Assembly (NCBI GenBank): GCA_963792385.1
Contig: CAWBVZ010000003.1
Coordinates: forward strand, 664,575-728,574
Length of the DNA stretch: 64,000 bases
Source: DASSUW01 sp963792385
Lineage (GTDB): Bacteria; Actinomycetota; Thermoleophilia; Solirubrobacterales; Solirubrobacteraceae
Reading direction: 5' to 3'
Positions within the stretch are counted from its first letter, which is position 1. Each line of letters opens with the position of its first letter. This document shows, piece after piece, positions 53,053 through 61,851 of this stretch. The position numbers were made by a program, and so were the translations under genes. The notes beneath the pieces were generated by a model that saw only the letters and a program-made list of their open reading frames with translations, was not told the DNA's origin and ran no database searches.

Positions 53053-54344
53053 GCCGCCACCTCCATGGGCTGGTTCTGCTCCACGCGTGGCACCGGCAGT
53101 TCCGCCGGGGGTCGCGCCACCGCGCGCTGGGTCCGCGTGACGCCCCGGAAGTCCACCGTGGGCACCGTCGCGGCAATGTGGTTGTGGTTGATGCCCGGGT
53201 GGGCCGTGACGATCAGCGCGATGTCCGCGCCGGCCAGGGCCTGCTCGAGCTCCGTGTGGTGAAGCTCAAACTGCTTGAGCTCCGGGACAAAGGGGTCGTG
53301 GTACGCGATCTCGGCGCCCAGGCTCTGCAGGCGATCGATGATCTTCAGGGCGGGCGACTCGCGGATGTCACCGACGCCGGGCTTGTAGGCGACGCCGAGG
53401 ACCGCGATCTTCGATCCCTTGACGGCCTTGCCCTGCTCGTTGAGCGCGCGCTCGGCCTGCTCGACGCAGAAGTACGGCTGGGTCTGGTTGACCTTGCCGG
53501 CCAGCTCGATGAACTCCGTGGCGAAGTCCAGCTCGCGGGCCTTCCAGGAGAGGTAGAACGGATCCACCGGCAGGCAGTGGCCGCCCATGCCCGGGCCCGG
53601 CTCGAACCGCATGAAGCCGAACGGCTTGGTCCCGGCGGCGTCGATGACCTCCCAGATGTCGATCCCCATCCGGTCGGCGAGCCGCGAGAGCTCGTTGACC
53701 ATCGCGATGTTGACCGACCGGAAGATGTTCTCCAGGAGCTTCCCCATCTCGGCGACCTCGAGGGTCGAGACCGGGACGACCGACTCGCATACGAGGCCGT
53801 AGAGGGCCTCGGCGCGGTTGCGGCAGCCGGGTGTGAGGCCGCCGAGGATCTTGGGCGTGTTGTGGAGTGAGTGCGTCTCGTTGCCCGGGTCGACGCGCTC
53901 AGGCGAGAAGGCGAGGTAGAAGTCGCGGCCGGCGACGAGGCCGGTCTCCTCGAGGATCGGCAGCACGCGCTCGCGCGTGGTGCCTGGGTAGGTCGTGGAC
54001 TCCAGGACGACCAGCTGGCCGGCCTGCAGTGCGTCGGCGACGACCTGCGACGCGCCGATCAACGGTCCGAGGTCGGGCTCACGGTTGGGCGTGAGCGGCG
54101 TTGGGACGCAGATGATCACCGCGTCGCAGAGGGCGAGGCGCGCAGTCCGCGTCGTTGCCTCGATGCGCGAAGCGACGGCCTGCAGCTGCTCGGACGGAAT
54201 GTCCTCGATGTAGGACTCACCGGCCCGCAGCTGGTTGACGCGCGCCTCGCTGATGTCTACTCCGACGACGCGCTGGCCAGCCTCGGCGAACGCCACCGCC
54301 AGGGGCAGGCCAACGTAGCCGAGCCCCACGATCCCGATGGTCAT
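53049..54344 (-). CDS. wecC: UDP-N-acetyl-D-mannosamine dehydrogenase family (nucleotide-sugar dehydrogenase)
   Basis: NAD-dependent four-electron dehydrogenase of 431 residues that oxidises the C6 hydroxyl of a UDP-sugar. IGIVGLGYVGLPLAVAFAE is the Rossmann motif; CVPTPLTPNREPDL, ESTTYPGTTRE and FSPERVDPGN match the WecC/WbpA group; GPGMGGHCLPVDPF contains the catalytic Cys; GVAYKPGVGDIRESPAL is the C-terminal domain signature. With wecB at 11985 it would provide UDP-ManNAcA; UDP-GlcNAc dehydrogenase activity (WbpA-type) is the alternative. ATG at 54344 overlaps the small upstream gene. Confidence 0.9.
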   Translation of the reverse strand: MTIGIVGLGYVGLPLAVAFAEAGQRVVGVDISEARVNQLRAGESYIEDIPSEQLQAVASRIEATTRTARLALCDAVIICVPTPLTPNREPDLGPLIGASQVVADALQAGQLVVLESTTYPGTTRERVLPILEETGLVAGRDFYLAFSPERVDPGNETHSLHNTPKILGGLTPGCRNRAEALYGLVCESVVPVSTLEVAEMGKLLENIFRSVNIAMVNELSRLADRMGIDIWEVIDAAGTKPFGFMRFEPGPGMGGHCLPVDPFYLSWKARELDFATEFIELAGKVNQTQPYFCVEQAERALNEQGKAVKGSKIAVLGVAYKPGVGDIRESPALKIIDRLQSLGAEIAYHDPFVPELKQFELHHTELEQALAGADIALIVTAHPGINHNHIAATVPTVDFRGVTRTQRAVARPPAELPVPRVEQNQPMEVAA

Positions 54345-54604
54345 GCAAGCTCCTTTTGTGTGTCGAACTCGGCGCCGAGCCTGGTCCGCAAGCCTGCGAT
54401 GAGTTCGGCGATCTGCTGTTGCTCGAGACGCCGCAGCTCCGCGAAGAGCCCCGCGACGTCGTTGTGACCGTCCTGTGCGGCCTCGAACTCGAACACGCGG
54501 TAGCGCGCACGAAGCTCGAGGTTCAGCGACAGCGCCGTGAGGAGGTTCTCAAGGGTCTGGTCGGACTCTCGTCCGCTGCGCAGGTCGCTAATGCTTATTC
54601 CCAC
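54341..54604 (-). CDS. Small hypothetical helical protein coupled to wecC
   Basis: An 87-residue, highly charged and probably all-helical protein (LENLLTALSLNLELRARYRV, FAELRRLEQQQIAELIAGLR). No signal peptide, membrane segment or Cys is present. GTG at 54604 is the start and its stop overlaps wecC (ATGA), so it is the first gene of the minus-strand glycan operon. I do not recognise the family. The pattern of regularly spaced Leu and Glu residues suggests a helical bundle or dimer. Confidence 0.7.
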   Translation of the reverse strand: MGISISDLRSGRESDQTLENLLTALSLNLELRARYRVFEFEAAQDGHNDVAGLFAELRRLEQQQIAELIAGLRTRLGAEFDTQKELA

Positions 54605-54834
54605 GCCGCCCAGCTTGGAGCCTGGTCGGTCGGTCAGGAAGGTGAGATCGGGCGGGGGCTTGAGAGCGTCTTCGTGCCCCTGTAGGCAGCCTTGTGACCG
54701 GATCCCGGAGCATTGATCACCCGCGCTGGACGGATGTCTGACCCCCCGAGGTCACGAAATTACCCCACGCGGCACTCCCAGTGCCCTACAGTGCCTCCTC
54801 GGCAGGTAGGACGGAACCTCGGAGAGGAAACCCG

Positions 54835-55518
54835 GTGAGTGACTTCATGGATGACGTACCAGCACTTCGAACCATCGTCGCGGACGACGACCCCCTCGTG
54901 CGGCGTTTGATCCGCGACACGCTGCAGCGCGAGAACGTAACCGTTATCGCCGAAGCGTCAACCGGTCGCGAGGCCGTCGAGCTGGCGCTCTTCTATCGCC
55001 CCGACGTCGTCGTAATGGATTACATGATGCCGGAGATGGACGGCATCGAGGCGACGAAGCGGATCTTCGACCAGGACCCCGGCATTCGCGTGATCCTGCT
55101 GACGGGCGCGGGCGACGAGACCCTCGGTCTGCGCGGCCTGCGGGCTGGCGCGGCCGGCTATCTCTCGAAGGACATGGAGCTCGCATCGCTCCCACGCGCG
55201 CTGCGCGGGTCACTCGACGGCGAGGCCGCGATTTCACGTCGGCTGGCCATGCACCTGGTCCAGCACTACCGCAGCGCGCCCACGGGCGGGATGGGCCTGC
55301 GCCCCGTGCGCAGCACGCTCACCGACCGCGAGTGGGAGGTCCTGGACCTGCTCTCCGGTGGCGCCTCGACCGACGACATCGCGCGTCTGCTCGTGCTGTC
55401 CACCGAGACGGTCCGGTCGCACCTGAAGAACCTCTACCGCAAGCTCGAGGTCCGCTCGCGCGACGAGGCGATCGAGGCAGCGGTCCGCATGCGCGAGCTC
55501 GGCGGAGTCCCCGCCTAG
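54835..55518 (+). CDS. NarL/LuxR-family response regulator
   Basis: Protein of 227 residues. The receiver domain (about 10-130) is complete: acidic pocket IVADDDPLVRR, phospho-acceptor Asp in PDVVVMDYMMPEMDG, Thr in LLTGAG and Lys in YLSKDM. The LuxR-type helix-turn-helix (about 160-222) reads LTDREWEVLDLLSGGASTDD and STETVRSHLKNLYRKLEVRS. GTG at 54835 follows GGAGAGGA, six bases away. The 230-base gap to the divergent minus-strand operon should hold both promoters, so it may regulate that operon. It differs from the embedded regulator at 52423 in having all phosphorylation residues. Confidence 0.9.
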   Translation: MSDFMDDVPALRTIVADDDPLVRRLIRDTLQRENVTVIAEASTGREAVELALFYRPDVVVMDYMMPEMDGIEATKRIFDQDPGIRVILLTGAGDETLGLRGLRAGAAGYLSKDMELASLPRALRGSLDGEAAISRRLAMHLVQHYRSAPTGGMGLRPVRSTLTDREWEVLDLLSGGASTDDIARLLVLSTETVRSHLKNLYRKLEVRSRDEAIEAAVRMRELGGVPA

Positions 55519-55548
55519 ACCTCCGGGGGGCTAGAGTCGGCGCCGCCT

Positions 55549-55905
55549 ATGGCCGGCGTCGGCATCGACCTCCTGGAGATCGACCGTCTGGAGCGCGCGC
55601 TCGCGCGGCGCCCGCGGCTGGCGGACCGGCTGTTCACGGACGGCGAGCGGGCGTACGCGGCCACACGCGCGCGGCCCGCGATGCACCTGGCGGCGCGCTT
55701 CTGCGCAAAGGAGGCAGTCGCGAAGGCGCTCGAGCTGCGCGCGTGGAGTTGGCGGGACGTGGAGGTGCTGGGCGGCGGTGACGAGCCGCCCTCGGTGCGC
55801 CTGGCGGGCGCGGCCGCCGATCGGGCGGCCGAGCTCGGGGCGACCGTGACGGTGTCGCTCACGCACACGCACGGGATGGCGGCCGCGGTGGCGGTCCTCC
55901 GGTGA
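55549..55905 (+). CDS. acpS: Holo-[acyl-carrier-protein] synthase
   Basis: Transfers the 4'-phosphopantetheine arm of CoA to acyl carrier protein. The protein has 118 residues, normal for AcpS. GVGIDLLEIDRLERAL holds the Mg-binding Asp, ARFCAKEAVAKAL the second metal ligand Glu and the CoA-binding Lys, and VSLTHTHGMAAAVAVL the end of the fold. Its stop overlaps the next gene (GTGA), and the acpS-nnr order is common in actinobacteria. No convincing Shine-Dalgarno precedes the ATG. Confidence 0.92.
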   Translation: MAGVGIDLLEIDRLERALARRPRLADRLFTDGERAYAATRARPAMHLAARFCAKEAVAKALELRAWSWRDVEVLGGGDEPPSVRLAGAAADRAAELGATVTVSLTHTHGMAAAVAVLR

Positions 55906-57416
55906 GCCTTCCGCTCTGGCTCGAGCCGCTGCTGGCGGCCGAGGAGATGCGCTCCGTCGACGCGTGGGCGATCGAGACGAAGGGCGTGCCGTCGCTCGAG
56001 CTGATGGAGCGCGCGGGGGAGGGGCTCGCCCGCGTGATCACCCAGCACGCGCCGGCCGGCCGGATCGCGATCGTCTGCGGCAAGGGCAACAACGGCGGCG
56101 ACGGCCTGGTCGCCGCGCGGCTGCTGCGGGGCGCCGGGCGCGAGGTCGATGTGCTGGCGGTCTGGCCGCCCGAGACCCTGCAGGGCGACGCGCAGGAGCA
56201 GCTGCGCCGGCTGCCCGGCCCCGCGCCGGAGCCGTTCGAGCCGGACCGCCTCGAGCGGGCGAGCGCGATCGTCGACGCCGTGCTCGGCACCGGCACGACC
56301 GGCGCACCGCGCGAGCCGGCGGCTGCCGTGATCGAGGCGATCAACGCCGCTGCGGCGCCCGTTGTGGCCGCCGACGTGCCGTCGGGCGTCGACGCCTCGA
56401 CCGGCGAGGTGGCCGGCCCGGCCGTCCGGGCCGCCGCGACGGCCACGTTCCATCTCGCCAAGCCGGGGTTGTGGATCGATCCCGGCAAATCGCACGCCGG
56501 CGAGGTGCACGTGATCGACATCGGCACCCCCGCCGGAGCCCCGGTCGAGCCGCAGATCGGCCTGATCGGCGACGCCGTGCTGGCCGACGTGCCGCGCCGG
56601 GACGCCGGATCGACCAAGTTCAGCTCCGGCACCGTGGTGGTGATCGGCGGCTCGACCGGCCTCACCGGCGCGCCGACGATGTCGGCGATGGCCGCGATGC
56701 GCTCCGGCGCGGGCTACGTCACCGTTACCGCGCCGGCCGAGCTCGAGCTCGCGTTCTCCGTGCGGCTGCTCGAGGCGATGACGATCGGGCTGCCGTCCGG
56801 CGACGGGGCCTTGACGGCCGAGGCGGTCGAGCCGGCGTTGAAGGCGATCGGCCGTGCCAATGCCGTGGTGCTGGGACCCGGCCTGGGCCGGCGCGAGGGC
56901 GCGCAGGCGTTCGCGCGCGCGATGTTCGAGCGCATCGAGTTGCCGCTGGTGATCGACGCCGACGGGCTGAACGCGCTCGGCGGGATGTTCCCGGACAAGC
57001 TGCCGCAGCGCCGCTGGCCGACGGTCCTGACCCCGCATGCGGGAGAGCTGGGCCGGCTGCTGGACGTCGAATCGGCGGAGATCGGGCGCCACCGGCTGGG
57101 GTACGCGCGCGATGCCGCGGCCAGCTCGGGAGCGATCGTCGTGCTCAAGGGCGATGACACGCTCGTCGCGGAACCCGGCGGCCGCGTGGCGATCTCGCGC
57201 GGTGGCGCGCCCGCTCTGGCGACGGCCGGCACCGGCGACGTGCTGTCGGGCGTGACGGCCGCGATGCTCGCGAAGGGGCTCCCGCCCGCCCATGCCGCGT
57301 CTGCTGCCGTCCACGCGCACGTGCGCGCCGGCCGCCTGGCTGCGGCGCCGCACGGGGCCGACACCGTGATCGCGTCGGACGTCATCCGGGCACTCCCGGC
57401 GGCGCTCAGCGTCTAG
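55902..57416 (+). CDS. nnr: Bifunctional NAD(P)H-hydrate epimerase / ADP-dependent dehydratase
   Basis: Repairs hydrated NAD(P)H. The protein has 504 residues in two domains. The N-terminal YjeF_N epimerase (about 1-210) has EEMRSVDAWAIE, VCGKGNNGGDGLVAARLL and AADVPSGVDASTG. The C-terminal ribokinase-like dehydratase (about 215-500) has VVVIGGSTGLTGAPTMSA, LVIDADGLNAL, LTPHAGELGRLL and the ATP/ADP site GTGDVLSGVTAAMLA. GTG at 55902 overlaps the acpS stop by four bases. The two-domain fusion is the usual bacterial form. Confidence 0.94.
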   Translation: MSLPLWLEPLLAAEEMRSVDAWAIETKGVPSLELMERAGEGLARVITQHAPAGRIAIVCGKGNNGGDGLVAARLLRGAGREVDVLAVWPPETLQGDAQEQLRRLPGPAPEPFEPDRLERASAIVDAVLGTGTTGAPREPAAAVIEAINAAAAPVVAADVPSGVDASTGEVAGPAVRAAATATFHLAKPGLWIDPGKSHAGEVHVIDIGTPAGAPVEPQIGLIGDAVLADVPRRDAGSTKFSSGTVVVIGGSTGLTGAPTMSAMAAMRSGAGYVTVTAPAELELAFSVRLLEAMTIGLPSGDGALTAEAVEPALKAIGRANAVVLGPGLGRREGAQAFARAMFERIELPLVIDADGLNALGGMFPDKLPQRRWPTVLTPHAGELGRLLDVESAEIGRHRLGYARDAAASSGAIVVLKGDDTLVAEPGGRVAISRGGAPALATAGTGDVLSGVTAAMLAKGLPPAHAASAAVHAHVRAGRLAAAPHGADTVIASDVIRALPAALSV

Positions 57417-57427
57417 ATTTCGACGCG

Positions 57428-57895
57428 ATGGCCCTAGTCCGCGACATCATGGTCACCGACGTCCCGAGCGTGACGGTCGCGGACTCGGTCGAGCATGTGC
57501 TGCACGTGCTGCGCGACCACGAGCTCCCCGGCGTGCCGGTGATCAACGAGGGCGGACGCTGCGTCGGGATCATCACCGAGGCCGACCTCGTGCTCACGGA
57601 CGAGAACGAGGACTTCCACATGCCGCACTACTTCCAGCTGTTCGGCGGCGTCGTCTTCCTGGAGTCGGTGTCGCACTGGGAGGAGCGCGTCCGCAAGGCG
57701 TTCGCCGCCACGGCGGAGGACATGATGACCCCCGACCCGATCACGATCGAGCCCACCGCCACCGTACGCGAGGCGGCGAAGCTGATCGCGCACAAGAAGC
57801 ACAACCGGCTGCCGGTGATCGAGCACGGCCGCCTGGTCGGCGTGGTGACGCGCGTCGACGTGCTCGAGGCGCTGACGTCCGCCGACGAGGACTGA
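57428..57895 (+). CDS. Two-CBS-domain protein
   Basis: Protein of 155 residues consisting of a CBS pair: VRDIMVTDVPSVTVADSVEH with GVPVINEGGRCVGIITEADL, then DMMTPDPITIEPTATVREAA with RLPVIEHGRLVGVVTRVDVL. A linker of about 40 residues (HMPHYFQLFGGVVFLE) separates the halves. CBS pairs bind adenine nucleotides or related ligands; no effector domain is attached. It lies 11 bases after nnr and two bases before alr, so it is in the same operon. Its specific role is unknown. Confidence 0.88.
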   Translation: MALVRDIMVTDVPSVTVADSVEHVLHVLRDHELPGVPVINEGGRCVGIITEADLVLTDENEDFHMPHYFQLFGGVVFLESVSHWEERVRKAFAATAEDMMTPDPITIEPTATVREAAKLIAHKKHNRLPVIEHGRLVGVVTRVDVLEALTSADED

Positions 57896-57897
57896 GC

Positions 57898-58992
57898 GTG
57901 GTACGGGCGCTCGCCCGGGTCGACCTGGGCGCCATCGAGCGTAACTGCGCGCGGCTCGTCACCGTGGCCGGTGCGGCTCAGCTATGCGCGGTGGTCAAGG
58001 CCGACGGCTATGGCCACGGCGCCGTGCCGGCCGCTCGCGCGGCGCTGGCGGGCGGCGCGACCTGGCTGGCGGTGGCGACCGCGGTCGAGGCGGCCGAGCT
58101 GCGCGCCGCCGGCATCGACGAGCCGGTTCTGGTGATGGGCGCGCTGTCGGATGCCGAGGTGGACGTGGCGCTGGCGGCGCGCGCCGACGTCGTCGCGTGG
58201 CGCGAGGACTTCGTCGCCGCGCTCGCTTCACGGGCAGTCGATGCAGGCGTGCATGTGAAGCTCGACACCGGCATGGGGCGGCTCGGCACGCGGGATCCGT
58301 CGGAGGCGACGCGGGTGGCCGACGCCGTCGCGGCCGCGGGCTCGCTGCGGCTCGTCGGAGCGATGACGCATTTCGCGACGGCTGACGAGCACGATCCTTC
58401 GTTCCTGCGGGAGCAGCTGGGGTTGTTCCGGCCGTGGGTGGACGCGCTGCTCGTGCGCCATCCGGGGCTGCTCGTGCACGCGGCGAACTCCGCCGCGACG
58501 CTGGCAGAGCCGGCGGCGCGCTTCGGGATGGTGCGGTGCGGGATCGCGACCTACGGGATGGACCCGTTCCACCGCGACCCGGCCGACCACGGGCTCGAGC
58601 CGGCGCTCGAGCTGGTCAGCTACGTCGCCGAGGTCAAGCGCTGCGCTCCCGGGCAGAGTGCGGGCTACGGGCGCCGGTTCGTCGCCGAGCACGAGACGTG
58701 GCTCGGCACCGTGCCGATCGGCTACGGCGACGGCGTGCGGCGCGGGCTGACGAACAACGCCGACGTGCTCGTCGACGGCCGCCGCGTGCCGCTCGTGGGC
58801 ACCGTCTCGATGGACAACATCACCGTCGACCTCGGGCCCGAGCCGGTGGAGCAGGGCAGCGAGGCGGTGCTGATCGGCGCGCGCGACGGGGACCGGATCC
58901 TCGCCGAGGACCTCGCGGCGCGGCTCGGCACGATCAACTACGAGGTCACGTGCGGGATCTCCGCGCGCGTGCCGCGGGAGCATCGTCGATGA
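57898..58992 (+). CDS. alr: Alanine racemase
   Basis: PLP enzyme making D-alanine for peptidoglycan. The protein has 364 residues. The N-terminal barrel has LCAVVKADGYGHGA with the PLP-binding Lys, then KLDTGMGRLGT and GAMTHFATADEHD. HAANSAATLAEP and VRCGIATYGMDP are near the phosphate site. The C-terminal domain has AGYGRRFVAEHETWLGTVPI, with the second catalytic Tyr in the GYGDGVRRGL region, and GTVSMDNITVDLG. The start is GTG at 57898. Its stop overlaps the next gene (ATGA). Confidence 0.95.
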   Translation: MVRALARVDLGAIERNCARLVTVAGAAQLCAVVKADGYGHGAVPAARAALAGGATWLAVATAVEAAELRAAGIDEPVLVMGALSDAEVDVALAARADVVAWREDFVAALASRAVDAGVHVKLDTGMGRLGTRDPSEATRVADAVAAAGSLRLVGAMTHFATADEHDPSFLREQLGLFRPWVDALLVRHPGLLVHAANSAATLAEPAARFGMVRCGIATYGMDPFHRDPADHGLEPALELVSYVAEVKRCAPGQSAGYGRRFVAEHETWLGTVPIGYGDGVRRGLTNNADVLVDGRRVPLVGTVSMDNITVDLGPEPVEQGSEAVLIGARDGDRILAEDLAARLGTINYEVTCGISARVPREHRR

Positions 58993-60380
58993 CCGCGGCA
59001 CCGCTCGAGGCGGCGCGCGAGGCGCTCGCCGGTCGCGAGGCGTGGCTCGTCGGCGGCGCGGTGCGCGATCAGTTGCTCGGCCGCACCACCGACGACCTCG
59101 ACGTCGCGCTCGCGGGCGACCCGCGGGAGGCGGCCCGGATGATCGCGCGCGCCACGGGCGGCGCGGCGTTCCAGCTCTCCGACGCGTTCGGCGCGTGGCG
59201 GGTGGTCGGGCCGAGCCAGGGCTGGCACGTCGACCTCGTTCCGCTGCGCGAGGGCGACATCGCCGCCGATCTCGCCGCGCGCGACTTCACGATCAACGCG
59301 ATGGCCGAGCCGTTGGGCGGCGGCGAGCTGCTCGACCCGCACGGCGGGCGCGCCGACCTCGCGGCGCGGCGCGTGCGGATGGTCTCCGACGCCGCGCTGG
59401 CCGACGATCCGCTGCGGGCGCTGCGGGCCGTGCGGCTGGTGGTGGAGTTGGGGCTGGAGCTCGAGCCGGCGACCGGCGCGGCGGTGGCCGCGCACGCCCC
59501 GGATCTGGGCGGGGTCGCTCCGGAGCGGGTGTTCGGCGAGCTCAAGCGCGTGGTCGTGGCTCCGGGCGCCGTCGACGGTCTCCGGCTGATGGATCGGGTT
59601 GGCGTTCTGGCGGCCGTGTTGCCCGAACTTCAGGCATTGAGGGGTGTGGATCAGAACGTGTTCCACCACGCTGACGTGTTCGACCATACGCTGGAGGTGC
59701 TCGCGGCCGTCGCTGGTTTGGAGAGCGATCCGGCCGTGCTGGGCGATCAGGCCGGCGCGGTCGCGTCGCTGCTCGCGGAGCCACTCGCCGATGACCTGAC
59801 GCGCGGAGGCGCGATGCGATTCGCGGCGCTGCTGCACGACGCCGCCAAGCCGGCCACCCGCGGCGTGCGACCGGACGGGCGCGTGACGTTCATCGGCCAC
59901 GACACCGCCGGCGCAGACCTCGCCCGGGCGGTGTTGCGGCGCCTGCGGGCCTCCCAGCGGCTGGTCGAGTATGTCGCCACGCTCACACAGCACCACCTGC
60001 GCCTCGGCTTCCTCGTGCACGAGCGCCCGCTCGACCGCCGCTCCGTGTGGCGCTACCTGCGCACGACCGCGCCATACAGCGCCGACGTCACCGTCTTCAC
60101 CGTCGCCGACCGCCTCGCCACGCGCGGCCGCAACGCCGAGGGCGCAATCGCGGCTCACGTCGAGCTTGCGCGCGAGGTGCTGGGGCACACGTTCGAGGCA
60201 CCGGTTGGCGAGCCGCTGATTCGTGGGGACGAGTTGGCGCGTGAGCTCGGGTTGGAGGCCGGTCCGTGGTTGGGCGAGCTGTTGGCGCAGCTCGAGGAGG
60301 ATCGGTACGCCGGGGAGGTGGCCACGCGGGAGGATGCGCTGCGTCGTGCGCGCGAGTTGGTGCACGAACGGCGCATTTAG
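58989..60380 (+). CDS. CCA-adding-enzyme / poly(A) polymerase family protein with HD domain
   Basis: Class II nucleotidyltransferase of 463 residues. The head domain has LVGGAVRDQLLGRTTDDLDV, with the GG-x7-9-DxD metal motif, then RDFTINAMAEPL and ADDPLRALRAVRL for primer and nucleotide binding. An HD-type domain follows (about 250-380) with MRFAALLHDAAKP and FIGHDTAGADLARAV, a hydrolase motif seen in bacterial CCA enzymes. It probably completes tRNA 3' ends; A-adding-only activity is possible. ATG at 58989 overlaps the alr stop. Confidence 0.88.
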   Translation: MTAAPLEAAREALAGREAWLVGGAVRDQLLGRTTDDLDVALAGDPREAARMIARATGGAAFQLSDAFGAWRVVGPSQGWHVDLVPLREGDIAADLAARDFTINAMAEPLGGGELLDPHGGRADLAARRVRMVSDAALADDPLRALRAVRLVVELGLELEPATGAAVAAHAPDLGGVAPERVFGELKRVVVAPGAVDGLRLMDRVGVLAAVLPELQALRGVDQNVFHHADVFDHTLEVLAAVAGLESDPAVLGDQAGAVASLLAEPLADDLTRGGAMRFAALLHDAAKPATRGVRPDGRVTFIGHDTAGADLARAVLRRLRASQRLVEYVATLTQHHLRLGFLVHERPLDRRSVWRYLRTTAPYSADVTVFTVADRLATRGRNAEGAIAAHVELAREVLGHTFEAPVGEPLIRGDELARELGLEAGPWLGELLAQLEEDRYAGEVATREDALRRARELVHERRI

Positions 60381-60383
60381 GGA

Positions 60384-61289
60384 GTGATCCGGAACCCTCG
60401 CTGCGGCACGATCCGGGGGGTGGTTCACAAACGTTCACGAGGATCGAACAAACGTGACGCACCCCATTCGTTTAATGCGCAGTTGGCCCGTCTTGCCGCC
60501 CGGCAGCACGGGCTCGTTACGGCTGCTCAGCTCACGGATCTCGGGCTCGGACGACCGGCGATCGCGAACCGCGTGGCCGACGGGCGGCTCCACTCGAAGT
60601 ACCGGGGCGTGTACGCGGTCGGACACGCCCGGCTGTCACAGCGCGGGGGATGGATGGCTGCGGTCCTCGCAGCTGGGGAGGGGGCGGTGCTGAGCCACCT
60701 GGCCGCGGCGAAGCTCTGGGAGATCTGGCGGCGCAAAGCCACGGGAATCGACGTGACGGTGGCTGCGAACCGGCGGAACCGCCCAGGCGTGCGTGTACAC
60801 CGAACGCGCCACCTCGATCCACGCGACACAACGGTCCACGACGGAATCCCGGTGACCACCGTCGCCCGCACGCTCGTGGACCTCTCCTCAGTGCTGACCG
60901 CCGCGCAGCTCGCGAACGTCATCCACGAGGCCGCGTTCCGCAACCGCTTCGACCTCCAAGCCACGCGCCAAGCCGCCGAACGCGCCACGGGCCGCCACAC
61001 ACTCGACGTCCTCGTCACCTCCCTCAATGCCCATCTCTCAGGCAGCGCCGGCACCCGCAGCGCTCTCGAGGACGACTTCCTCGCCCAAATCACACAAGCT
61101 GGCGGGCCGGCACCGCTGGTCAACACGAAGATCGCAAACGTCGAAGTCGACTTCCACTGGCCCGACGAGAACCTGTGCGTGGAGATCGACGGCCCTGGCC
61201 ACCAGCGCCCGCGCACCCAAGCCGAGGACCAGGCCAGGGACGCGAAGCTGCGAGCCGCCGGCCTCGACGTGGTCCGGCTACAGGCCTGA
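60384..61289 (+). CDS. AbiEi-like antitoxin domain plus DUF559 nuclease-like domain protein
   Basis: Protein of up to 301 residues. The N-terminal part (about 30-100) has ARQHGLVTAAQLTDLGLGRP and LHSKYRGVYAVGHARLS, matching the winged-helix AbiEi_4/type IV TA antitoxin N-terminal domain. The middle has the HDGIPVTTVARTLVDLSS signature of the same family. The C-terminal 70 residues contain VEVDFHWPDENLCVEIDG, a DUF559/Vsr-like endonuclease core with D-x-ExD residues. The start is uncertain: GTG at 60384 directly follows the previous stop, and GTG at 60420 is an alternative. Such single proteins are widespread in actinobacteria; no AbiEii toxin gene is adjacent. Confidence 0.8.
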   Translation: MIRNPRCGTIRGVVHKRSRGSNKRDAPHSFNAQLARLAARQHGLVTAAQLTDLGLGRPAIANRVADGRLHSKYRGVYAVGHARLSQRGGWMAAVLAAGEGAVLSHLAAAKLWEIWRRKATGIDVTVAANRRNRPGVRVHRTRHLDPRDTTVHDGIPVTTVARTLVDLSSVLTAAQLANVIHEAAFRNRFDLQATRQAAERATGRHTLDVLVTSLNAHLSGSAGTRSALEDDFLAQITQAGGPAPLVNTKIANVEVDFHWPDENLCVEIDGPGHQRPRTQAEDQARDAKLRAAGLDVVRLQA

Positions 61290-61309
61290 CGCGGGTACGC
61301 TGCCGCACC

Positions 61310-61722
61310 ATGCCCGCTGACCCGGACTGCCTGTTCTGCAAGATCGTCGCCGGCGAGATCCCCTCGACGCGCGTGGACGAGGACGAGCGGACGATCGCCT
61401 TCATGGACATCAACCCCGCCACGCGCGGCCACCTGCTCGTGATCCCGCGCGAGCACAGCGCGGACCTGCTCGAGGTCCCGGCCGAGGACCTCGAGGCGTG
61501 CGCGCGGATGGCGCAGAAGCTCGCGCGCAAGGCGAAGGACCGCCTCGGAGCCGACGGCGTGAACCTCCTCAACTCGTGCGGGGCGGCGGCCTGGCAGACC
61601 GTCTTCCACTTCCACGTGCACGTGATCCCGCGCTACGACAACGACCCGCTGCGGCTCCCGTGGGTGCCCGGACCGGGCGACCGCGACGAGATCGCCGCCG
61701 CCGAGGAACTCACCGCGAGTAG
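61310..61722 (+). CDS. HIT-family nucleotide-binding protein (3' end disturbed)
   Basis: Histidine-triad hydrolase or transferase acting on AMP-linked nucleotides. ATG at 61310 gives MPADPDCLFCKIVAGEIPS with the usual CxxC-like start. GHLLVIPREHSADL and the catalytic triad HFHVHVIPR are clear. As written, the frame runs on to 61996, adding some 90 basic residues unlike any HIT protein and overlapping the cold-shock gene. A TAG at 61720 would be in frame if one G were missing in GCGAGTAG (expected GCGGAGTAG), giving a normal 137-residue protein ending EELTAE. A candidate promoter for the next gene begins at 61736, which supports that earlier end. Confidence 0.88.
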
Positions 61723-61735
61723 GTCGAAAGAACGC

Positions 61736-61765
61736 TTGCATGCGCGGCCGCGCTCCGGATACGTT
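61736..61765 (+). promoter_or_regulatory. Candidate sigma-70-type promoter of the cold-shock gene
   Basis: TTGCAT (61736-61741) and TACGTT (61760-61765) are 18 bases apart, a good match to housekeeping promoters in high-GC bacteria. A transcript would carry an untranslated leader of about 80 bases before the GTG at 61852, as is usual for cold-shock genes. Confidence 0.5.
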
Positions 61766-61851
61766 CTGCACGTCGGGATCGGCGGCGGCCGGCCGAGATC
61801 AAGTGCGGCGCGTGGCTCGGCCCGCGCCGTGGCAGCAAGTGGGGTCTATCT

